64,000 nt of DNA from Onstottus_B arcticum (GTDB taxonomy: Bacteria > Acidobacteriota > Blastocatellia > UBA7656): contig JBBPIE010000015.1 of the NCBI GenBank assembly GCA_038040485.1, forward strand, positions 1 through 64,000, written 5' to 3'. The notes under the pieces were generated by a model, which had not been told where the DNA came from, did no database searches, and saw nothing but the letters and a program-made list of their open reading frames with translations. Below, piece by piece: positions 28,901-36,400 of the stretch. The number at the start of each line of letters is the position of its first letter. Position 1 is the stretch's first letter. A program made the position numbers and the translations under genes.

Positions 28901-28955
28901 CTCGCGTCTTCCGGGCACGCTTTGCCCAGACTGGTGAGGATTTTCTAGGTCGCAT
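25911..28955 (-). CDS. CheB-CheR fusion with coiled coil and PAS domains
   Basis: About 1014 residues from the Met at 28955 (MRPRKSSPVW); a start at 29102 would add 49 Arg-rich residues. Order: CheB methylesterase (GVGASAGGLEAF with catalytic Ser; VLVQHLDPSHES with His; LSGTGSDGASGLKAIK with Asp), CheR methyltransferase (EFFRDPETHEALKTKVF; IRIWVPGCSTGEEPYSL as the SAM motif), a long heptad coiled coil (repeated SNEELxS/TNEELxx units), then two PAS domains (PIVMLGSDLRIRRFTSSAGK; PLVVLDADQRVRSANRAFYK). It has no receiver or kinase domain and no other chemotaxis gene is nearby. It may signal through methylation or act as an input module for the neighbouring kinases; the target is unknown. The stop is 26 bases before the next kinase gene. 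Confidence 0.9.
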   Translation of the reverse strand: MRPRKSSPVWAKRARKTRAVSAANGNVGGRRLKSSGRLHSKPTSTKAGGPPTTESGSFAIVGVGASAGGLEAFTDLLRALPVDTGMAFVLVQHLDPSHESKLCLLLSRATAMPVIEVQDATRVQPDHVYVIPPNRDLGVLQGVLHLMPRLDGHRPHLSVDYFLRSLAKDKDSKSIGVVLSGTGSDGASGLKAIKAQGGVTFAQDSSAKYDGMPRNAIAAGAVDYVLPPSEIAKVLERIARHPYVTRFHSELMDEMQPITGDAFARIFVLLRASAGVDFSSYKPAPIRRRIARRLALHQIENLEDYVRYLQDSPGELQALFQDMLISVTEFFRDPETHEALKTKVFPDLIKGRSLEDPIRIWVPGCSTGEEPYSLAISLLTFLGSTATSPAVQIFATDINEVALEKARAGKYAGSIASQVPAEHFRRFFTKVEDSYQISKRIRDLVVFARHNVAQDPPFSRMDVISCRNLLIYFGAAIQKNIMPIFHYALKPSGFLVLGSSETVGTFADLFALVDRKQKIYSKKSTPSGLGIKLNPITRARAIPAVESGKIPDSGEFSVRTEVDRILLSRYAPAGVVIDDEMEIIEIRGHTGPYLEPAPGEVSFNLPRMARDGLGLELRALIQQAREKEIAVRKQGLRVRADDRFRDLNLEVIPIKSASTEPCFLVLFEDATRHAVDKLRPSTEKGRDRGSKLSTRDLTIAQLQAELTQTRQDLQSVIEEMERSNEELKSANEEILSSNEELQSTNEELETAKEELEATNEELTTANEELQNRNGELIWTNSDLLNLLSSIDIPIVMLGSDLRIRRFTSSAGKVFNMISTDVGRPISDLKPNIHIPDLEELFREAIERIAVSDREVQDAEGRWYSMQVRPYKTAENKIDGAVMVLADIDALKRSRDVTAILETMRGPLVVLDADQRVRSANRAFYKMFRVRPEETEDKLLYDLGNCEWNIPSLRLLLQDVLLRHIQFDDFEVEHDFPEIGHKKLLLNARQIEREDGTPEMILLAIEDVTERGTVR

Positions 28956-30180
28956 TCTCTTTTTCGGATTGGAGCGCTTGTCTCTGCAAAGAGTACTTTG
29001 CGGATGTACGGCCGCGAGTCTGTCGTCGCGCCCTTCAAGGGAGGACGACAGAGCTATCGTGCCACGCCTCTTACAGTTTCCCAGACCATCGGAGGCAGAC
29101 ATCGCTCAGTCACAAGCATTCCGATCACTGTTATTCCAAACCCGGGACAAGAGTCAGGTGCTTGATCAAACCCAGCCGCACCTTCTTTGAACCGATCACT
29201 GTTATTCCAAACCCGGGACAAGAGTCAGAGCCCATTTACATCGAGGGCTTAGTGTTCTCACGCTTAATTGATCGAAACCGGCTATCCCTCGCAATCCTCT
29301 GAGAGAGCCGCACAGAGCTACGCTCCGGTTCCCACTCGTCTTTATTCTCGTTACCTGGCAGCTTCAAATGTTCGCCCGTTCGTTGGCCGGTGGGGTTAGC
29401 CACTGGCTACGCAGGCAACTTTGACTCACGCCATTGCTCGGGGTGACAGCCTTACGCTGACGATCCCTCCATTTGTAGCTAAGAACAGTCTCAGCTCCTG
29501 GATCATTATGGGGACATCCAGGGTGATTCTGTTCGTTTCAAGCGAACTGAGGGTCCTTCAATAACATATGACGGAAAATCAGTTCACAACGATGCAAACA
29601 AACGTGAATTTCCTGATCCTGCCCAGGCAGGTCTCTACGCCTTCTGGCAGCAATCCTAATCCGTCGCCCACGCTCGATAACCAATCAGGAACCCTCGAAG
29701 TAACCACCTTCAGGGGCCTTGCTTCTCCCGACAAACGAAATCACCGCCCCAAGCCCTTGCGCGTATCCTCTGAGACTCGAGGCAAGCCCCAAGTCCAGGA
29801 TTGCCAGGCAATCTCCAAAGGGGACACTCAGTACAACAGTGGACGACTCGGGGAATCTGTTTGACCGGGCGGTGGGAAAAGGTCGCCTTGGTCCGGTCTC
29901 CTGCAAATCCGGGGACGTAGGTATGCCTCGACGAATCGCGCTCAAAGCATCAGCAGCGACACGCCAATCCGTTTCAAAGAATCTTCAAGTCTCGGCTCCA
30001 TGGCCGTAAGGTAACAAGCTAACGCAATCGTGGATATCAGCATAAGTTTGATTATGGTGTCCGGCTTTTCCCTACAGACTGAGGATCGCATCGTGCAGAA
30101 GCAAAGAGCTAAGGTCACACCTTGTGATTAAGCGCCCAACGGACAGTAGTAAGTGGGATGTGAATCTCCGTAACTTTGTT
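28956..30180. other. Long intergenic region with no supported gene
   Basis: About 1.2 kb between the CheB-CheR gene and the second response regulator. Only short frames without a ribosome binding site or recognisable residues occur, including one on the plus strand at 29568-29864. The region holds a pair of 37-base direct repeats (listed separately), an inverted TAGCC-ACT-GGCTA motif near 29398-29410 and otherwise unique sequence. It could hold promoters or a structured leader for the minus-strand CheB-CheR gene, but I recognise no known riboswitch. Confidence 0.5.
29121..29228. repeat. Two 37-base direct repeats separated by 34 bases
   Basis: CCGATCACTGTTATTCCAAA followed by CCCGGGACAAGAGTCAG occurs identically at 29121-29157 and 29192-29228. 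The 34 intervening bases and both flanks are unrelated, so this is not a simple tandem duplication. The spacing is like a one-spacer CRISPR unit, but there are no cas genes and only two repeats. On the minus strand the pair lies 166-273 bases upstream of the CheB-CheR start, so a duplicated operator or promoter element is an equal possibility. Confidence 0.7.
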
Positions 30181-30813
30181 CTACGCGACTAGACCATTCT
30201 GAATGGCGTAGTGAGTGAGTTCCGCGCTGGTTTTCATGTCCATCTTTTCAAGAATTCGCGTCCTGTAGGTGCTGATGGTCTTATCGCTCAGGGAGAGCAG
30301 TTCTGCAATCTCCCGGACAGTTTTCCCGGAAGCAATCAGGCCCATCACTTCGAATTCACGATCAGAGAGTGTCTCGTGAGCCGGTCTGTCGCTGCCTCGC
30401 TCGATATCGACAACCAGCTTTTCGGCGAGCGTGCTGCTGACATACTTCCCGCCATTGGCAACTTTTATGATGGCCTGGACCAACTCTTCCCGCGAACTGC
30501 CTTTGGTGACGTAGCCGGCGGCGCCGGCCTTGAACGCGCGCCGGGCGTATTGCTCTTCAGAGTGCATGCTAAAGATCAGCACCGGTAGCTTCGGGCGCAT
30601 CTGCTTCATCTCTTTCAAGACCTCTAGCCCGCTCCTGGCTCCCAGTGAAATATCCAGCACGACTGCGTCCCAGCTCGCGGAGCGAACGAGGTTGAGAGCT
30701 TCCTGTCCGGTGCTCGCCTCACCAAAGGTCGCCGCGCCCGGGCGCTCGTCGAAGACTCTCTTCACTCCATCCCGAACGACAGCGTGATCGTCTACTATGA
30801 GAATCCTCATCAT
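30181..30813 (-). CDS. NarL/FixJ-type response regulator
   Basis: 210 residues. Receiver: MRILIVDDHAVVRDGVKRVF, phospho-Asp in WDAVVLDISLGARSGLEV near residue 54, and Lys in FKAGAAGYVTKGSSREEL. The LuxR-type DNA-binding domain reads LSDREFEVMGLIASGKTVRE and LSLSDKTISTYRTRILEKMD. It is divergently arranged from the MEDS-PAS kinase at 31222, with about 400 bases between, so the two probably form a two-component pair. DNA targets are unknown. It is only moderately similar to the regulator at 22962, so the two are not a recent duplication. Confidence 0.92.
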   Translation of the reverse strand: MMRILIVDDHAVVRDGVKRVFDERPGAATFGEASTGQEALNLVRSASWDAVVLDISLGARSGLEVLKEMKQMRPKLPVLIFSMHSEEQYARRAFKAGAAGYVTKGSSREELVQAIIKVANGGKYVSSTLAEKLVVDIERGSDRPAHETLSDREFEVMGLIASGKTVREIAELLSLSDKTISTYRTRILEKMDMKTSAELTHYAIQNGLVA

Positions 30814-31221
30814 TGCCTTCGTAGCTCTCCCGTTAGCCTGAGTTCAAACGGCCCAGGTTCGATTATACCGTGTCGCGCGATCCGGTGCTGTCCTTTTCGG
30901 TTGCCTTTACCAGACTGATGACCTTAAGCAAGCTACTTCCCTTTGTGGCTTGACCGGGTGCCCCGGCACTTGCGGGATCTGAGCGGCTGATTTGCCTTGG
31001 CTGTTTGCTTTTGGTACTATCGCCCGCGACTACCCTTCTGACCGCTCAATAGCCAGTAGAGTACGCTGTAACTCTGCAGGTACAAGGGGGAGCTATGGTG
31101 GAACCATCGCATCCCGATCGCATCGCACCAACCGATCAGCGGGATGATGACACACCAAGAAAGCTCAGCCCCAAATTTGGTTTGAGCAGCCGCGCCAGAC
31201 GGACAACTGGAGGTGACCACA
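30814..31221. other. Divergent intergenic region between regulator and kinase
   Basis: About 400 bases between two divergent genes, so both promoters should lie here. I see no gene: a plus-strand frame opening at 31095 with a purine-rich stretch ahead of it runs out of frame into the kinase gene and has no recognisable protein content. I could not assign a promoter with confidence. The ribosome binding site of the kinase (GGAGG at 31209-31213) lies at the right end. Confidence 0.5.
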
Positions 31222-33426
31222 ATGGCACCAGAGTTACGGAAGACCGGCATCAGCGTCGTCGGCGACGTGCCGTGGGGCACACACTTCTGTCACTTCTACG
31301 AGACGAAACAGGACCTGGTCGACACTTTAGTTCCCTATTTCAAGGCTGGATTGGAAAGCAACGAGTTCTGCGTGTGGGTGGTCTCGACCCCCGAGCTAAT
31401 CACGGTTGAAGAGGCTAAAGGAGCATTGGCACAAGCTGTTCCCGATCTCGACAGGCACCTCTCGGAAGAGAACATTGAAGTCCTCAACGGGCTTGAATGG
31501 TATCTCGAAAAAAGTGTTTTCAATTTAGAGAGAGTAATGAGAGCGTGGGATGCCAAACTCAAACGAGCATTGGCTCGAGGGCACGATGGAATGCGAGTTT
31601 CGGGGGATACATTCTGGCTGGCAGAGAAGGATTGGAAAGATTTTTTTGCCTACGAAAAACAGCTTAACGAATCCATTATCGGTCAGCACATGACCGTGTT
31701 GTGCACCTATCCGCTGGCGAAGAGCGGAGCTGCTGAGGTACTCGACGTGGTGCAGGCCCACCAATTTGCAATAGCAAGACGGCAAGGGGAATGGGAGGTC
31801 ATTGAAACTCCGGAGCTAATACAAGCCAAGGCCGAAATAAGGAGACTGAATGAAGAGCTGGAGCAAAGGGTCGTTGAACGAACCGGCCAGCTTGCAAAAG
31901 CCATCAAGGAATTAACAGATGAGATTTTTGACCGCAAGCAATCCGAAGTTGAATTGAGTCTAGCTCACCAACGCTTATCTTATCATGTCGAAAATACACC
32001 GCTTGCGGTAATCGAGTGGGACAAAGACCTGTTTATCAAACGATGGTCGAAGCGTGCCGAAGAAGTTTTTGGATGGACGGCGTCAGAGGCACTGGGAATA
32101 AACATGTATGACCGTAACTTTCCGGTCGTTCATGAAGAAGACGCGCCGGCAGTCGCGGAAATTGCCGGGCAATTGATAAAAGGAACCGTTAACAGGAACC
32201 TGGGTCTTAATCGTAATTACACCAAAGACGGCAACGTAATTTATTGCGAATGGTATAACTCTGTTTTAAGAGATGAGGACGGAAATGTAATAACCATATT
32301 GTCGTTGGTACACGACGTAACCGAGCGCAAGCATGCCGAGGCTTTACTCCACGCTAAGGAGCAGGAGTTTCGGGCCATCGTCGAAAACGCGCCCGATCAG
32401 ATTATCAGATACGACAGGAACTTTCGTCGGACGTACGTCAATCCCGCAGTGGGCAAGGCCTTCGGTCTGCCAGTGGAGGCCTTGATCGGCAAGCCCATTG
32501 GCTCGGTCATCCAGGATGCCGGGCTGGATGTCAAGGACGACGAACTGGCACAGATCCGCCAGCGAATCGCGGCCGTCTTTGACACCGGTAGATCCTACGA
32601 GTACGAAATCACCTGGCCAACGCCTGCGGGCGGCAGGGACTACAGTGTTCGTTTGTTTCCTGAACTTGATCTCAACGGTTCGGTAATCAACGTCCTGGGG
32701 ATTTCCCGAGACATCACAGAGCGCAAAGAGGCCGAGGAGAAGCTCAAAGCAACAAGCGAACAGTTGCGCGCTCTCTCAGCAAGGCTTCAATCGGCCAGGG
32801 AAGAAGAGGGAGCGCGGATCGCGCGCGAGCTTCATGATGAGCTCGGCTCTGCATTGACGAGTCTGAAGTGGGACTTGGAACGCATCGATAAGGTTAGTTC
32901 TGAATCGGGTAATATCGACGCTTCAGGGCTGCGGGCCAGTATCAAAGGAATGATGGGACTCATAGACGCTACCATCAACACCGTAATCAGGATTTCCACA
33001 GAACTGAGACCCGGCGTGCTCGACGATCTGGGTTTGGCCGCTGCCATCGAATGGCAGGCGCAGCAGTTTGAAGCCCGCACCGGAATCATCTGCCGGTTCG
33101 ATTCCTTGCTGGACAATCCTGATTTGAGCGGGGAGCAAACCACCGCGATCTTTCGCATCCTTCAAGAAGCGTTGACGAATATTCTCCGGCATTCGCAGGC
33201 AACTAGAGTGAATATCATGATAGAAGAACGAGACGGAGACTTCGTCTTAGAAGTGAGGGACGACGGGAGAGGAATTACAGAAGAGGAAAAAGCCGGGCCG
33301 CGATCTCTGGGTCTGATAGGGATGCGAGAACGCGCTCATCTCGCCGAAGGGACAATCGAAATAATCGGGGCAGCGGGAAAAGGAACGGTGCTCTTCTTGC
33401 GAGTTCCCATCAAGGATCTGAAATGA
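31222..33426 (+). CDS. MEDS-domain PAS sensor histidine kinase (HisKA_3)
   Basis: About 734 residues. I choose the ATG at 31222 (MAPELRKTGIS) because GGAGG at 31209-31213 sits 8 bases ahead; a GTG at 31213 would overlap that site. The N-terminal 190 residues are a MEDS/DcmR sensory domain (GTHFCHFYETKQDLVDTLVP; TPELITVEEAKGAL). A coiled coil follows, then PAS 1 (YHVENTPLAVIEWDKDLFIK), PAS 2 (VENAPDQIIRYDRNFRRTYV), HisKA_3 with His in GARIARELHDELGSALTSLK near 540, and HATPase_c (ALTNILRHSQATRVNIM; EVRDDGRGI). It is cytoplasmic. MEDS domains are linked to sensing hydrocarbon or methylotrophic compounds in some species. It is convergent with the ten-PAS kinase, 12 bases apart. Confidence 0.92.
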   Translation: MAPELRKTGISVVGDVPWGTHFCHFYETKQDLVDTLVPYFKAGLESNEFCVWVVSTPELITVEEAKGALAQAVPDLDRHLSEENIEVLNGLEWYLEKSVFNLERVMRAWDAKLKRALARGHDGMRVSGDTFWLAEKDWKDFFAYEKQLNESIIGQHMTVLCTYPLAKSGAAEVLDVVQAHQFAIARRQGEWEVIETPELIQAKAEIRRLNEELEQRVVERTGQLAKAIKELTDEIFDRKQSEVELSLAHQRLSYHVENTPLAVIEWDKDLFIKRWSKRAEEVFGWTASEALGINMYDRNFPVVHEEDAPAVAEIAGQLIKGTVNRNLGLNRNYTKDGNVIYCEWYNSVLRDEDGNVITILSLVHDVTERKHAEALLHAKEQEFRAIVENAPDQIIRYDRNFRRTYVNPAVGKAFGLPVEALIGKPIGSVIQDAGLDVKDDELAQIRQRIAAVFDTGRSYEYEITWPTPAGGRDYSVRLFPELDLNGSVINVLGISRDITERKEAEEKLKATSEQLRALSARLQSAREEEGARIARELHDELGSALTSLKWDLERIDKVSSESGNIDASGLRASIKGMMGLIDATINTVIRISTELRPGVLDDLGLAAAIEWQAQQFEARTGIICRFDSLLDNPDLSGEQTTAIFRILQEALTNILRHSQATRVNIMIEERDGDFVLEVRDDGRGITEEEKAGPRSLGLIGMRERAHLAEGTIEIIGAAGKGTVLFLRVPIKDLK

Positions 33427-33438
33427 AAGCGACCCTCG

Positions 33439-36400
33439 TTAGTCTTCAGCCCTACCCGGAACTCGCACTGTGAGCACGGTTCCGACGCCGGCAGCGCCCG
33501 TGATTTCGATTGTCCCTCCCGCAAGATGGACTCGCTCGCGCATGCCAGTCAGACCAAGGGATCGGGGATCGGCTCTTTCCGCTGCAGTGATGCCGCTCCC
33601 ATCGTCTCTCACTTCGAGAACGAGCTCCGCCTCCTCTTCCGTCATCGTGACGTTAACCCTGGTCGCCTTTGCATGTCGGAGGATGTTCGTGAGGGCTTCC
33701 TGAAACACCCGGAAGACTGCTGTTGCCCGTTCCCGGCTCAGGTCGAGATGTTCAACAAAACAATGGCAACGGCAAGGGATTCCGCTGCGGGTCGCGAACT
33801 GCTGCGCCTCCCATTCAACGGCGGCAACCAGGCCAAGATCATCCAGGAGGCTTGGCCGCAGCTCCGACGATATCCTCTTGACAGTATTGATCGTGCCATC
33901 GGTAAGTCGCGTCATGTTAGCTATCTTCTCTTGCAGTGTAGAAATTGCCGCTTCATCTCCGAACCGGGACAATGACTTGTGAACTTCCTCGAGGTCGAAT
34001 CTCAATCCCGTCAACGAAGAGCCCAGTTCGTCGTGAAGCTCGCGTGCGATTCGTGTCCCTTCCTCTTCTCTCGCGGATCGAAGACTCGCCGAGAGGGCCC
34101 GTAGTTGGTCGCTTGTTGCTTTGAGATTCTCTTCAGCCTTCCTGCGCTCGGTGATGTCGCGAGCCATGCCGCGAACGATGGGCTTGACTACTCCTTCGGT
34201 CCGCAGGGTATTGCGGTATTCCCAGATTCGCCGCTCCCCGGACTTTGTTTGAACACGCATCAAGCCGGTTGCCACGCCAGTCTTGCGAAGCCTGGTCAGA
34301 TAACCTGGAAACTCAGCGCGGTACTCCGGAGGCAGAATGTCGCGGATATTCTTTTTCCCCAAATGGTCCTTGCGGTCGTAGCCCAGGACCTCGATTGCAG
34401 CCCGGTTCGCCGAGAGGATTAACCCGTCCAGGTCGTGCGTGCAGATCAACTCGGTGCTGTTCTCAACCAGATCGCGATAACGCTCTTCGCTCTCCCGCAA
34501 CTCCTCTTGCGCTCGTTTGCGCGCGGTGACATCACGTGCGATGCCATGTATGCCAACCGGAACTCCGTCCTGATGGATGAGTCTGGTGTTGACCTCGAAA
34601 GCGACCCGGCGGCCGTCCTTCGCGACAATCTCCAGGTTGTAAACTGGTTCTTTCTCACCGGCCAGCTTTCTCCGAATCATCGAACGCGCTTGCTCAAGGT
34701 GCTCCGGGGCAATGATCTGGGCGACGTTCATCTTGAGCGCTTCTTCGCGGGAGTAACCGGTAATCTGTTCGACTGCCTTGTTAACCGCCGTGTAGTTGCC
34801 CTCGAGGTCGTGGGAGTAGATGATGTCGTGCGCATTCTCCACCAGATCGCGGTAGCGCTCCTCGCTCGCTCGCAGCGCTTCCTCTGCCCGCTTGCGATCA
34901 GTGACATCCTGAACGATACCCAGAACACACGGCGTTGCGCGCAGTTCGATTAGCTCGACTGACAGCAGCACGTTGCGGACTTCGCCCGACTTCTTGCGAA
35001 ATTGTGTCTCGAGGTCGCGAACTGGTCCCCGCTCCCGCAGAGTCTGGGCCATTTTCATTCTGTGTTCTGGGTTGGCCCATAACCCCAGCTCCAGACTGGT
35101 TCTGCCGAGAACCTCGCTTTGGGAGTAGCCGGTCAGTTCTAAATATGCCATGTTTACTTCCATTAGGCGGCCGTCTTCCAGCCCGCTAATCGACAAAGCG
35201 GCCGGGCTGGAGTGAAACGCCCTCGAGAATCGCTCCTCAGACTCACGCAGGGCTTCTTCAGCCCGTTTGCGCTCAGTGATGTCTCGCAAGATAGCCACTA
35301 CCCGGTCGACGCCATCGGGCCCTTCGACCGGAAAGTACGTTATGAATAGGTCCCTTTCTCCAAGCTCGGGATACGCGAACTTACGCTCGTAGTTGACGGT
35401 TTTCCCCTGTAGACATTCGTCCACCTTCGGCCTGATAACCTCTTCAAAGACCTCTTCACCCACGACTTCCGAGACCAGATGCCCCACGACTTGTTCTCTC
35501 TCCAGGCCGCGATAACGCAAGAACGCACGGTTGGCGAGCAGGTAGCGGTAATCGCGGTCAACAACCGCGATCATCTCTTCTAAGCCTTCCACAGCTTTCT
35601 CATATTCCTGCAGTCTTTCCTCAGTCCGCTTGCGCTCGGTGATCTCACGCGCAATACCAATTAGACCTCTGACCGTTCCTTTAGAATCGCGGTAAACATC
35701 TTTCGTCGTGAGAAAGGTGCGCGTCATTCCAGCAGCGGTGACAGTTTCTTCAAACGTTTGAGCCTTGCCGGAGGCCATCACCTCCTGGTCACGCCGCGTA
35801 ATCTCTCTACTCGCTTCGGGCAGGAAAAGGTCAGTGTTATCTCTTCCAATAATCTCCTCCACCGGTTTGCCGACAAAGCCCGCGCCCGCGGAATTGATCA
35901 TCTGATACCGTCCCTGTCGGTCCTTCACAAAGACGGCGTCGGGAGTTGCTTCAACGACGGCACTCTGGAGGTTGTGGCTTTCCTGTAGTGCCTCGTGAGC
36001 TCGCTCTTGTTCGGTGATGTCTTGCCCGATGCCTATACTCGTCCCATCCGAAAGCCGGATGTGCGCCCACATCGTGTCTATCACTCGTCCGTCTCTAACT
36101 CTAGTCCTGAATTTCGCCCACTTTGCATTCGCGCTGGCGATGAAATTCAGAACGTTCTGGTGATCCTGCGGATCAGGATACTGCTCCCGAAGCACGTCGA
36201 TATCTTGATGCGCCATCTCATCCAGCGACCACCCCAGCGTGCGCTCCCACTCTCGATTTATGAGCTTGAAGCGGCCATCCTCGCCAATAAAACTAATGAG
36301 CACAGGAATATGGTCGAATATCGTTTGCAGGACTTCCTTCTGCGTCTTGATCTCAATTTCATCCCGCTTACGCTCAGTTATGTCAGTCGAGATCCCGCCA

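Noticed and set aside
29121..29228. CRISPR array
   Set aside because: Only two repeats, no leader, no cas gene in the window, and the repeat lacks the usual GAAA-type 3' end. Kept as a repeat pair, not a CRISPR call.
29568..29864. 98-codon plus-strand frame in the long gap
   Set aside because: No ribosome binding site or recognisable residues, and overlapping frames of similar length occur in other phases.
31095..31409. Plus-strand frame with a purine-rich stretch ahead of its ATG
   Set aside because: It runs out of frame into the MEDS kinase gene, is Arg/His-rich like a shadow frame and has no homology signal I can see.
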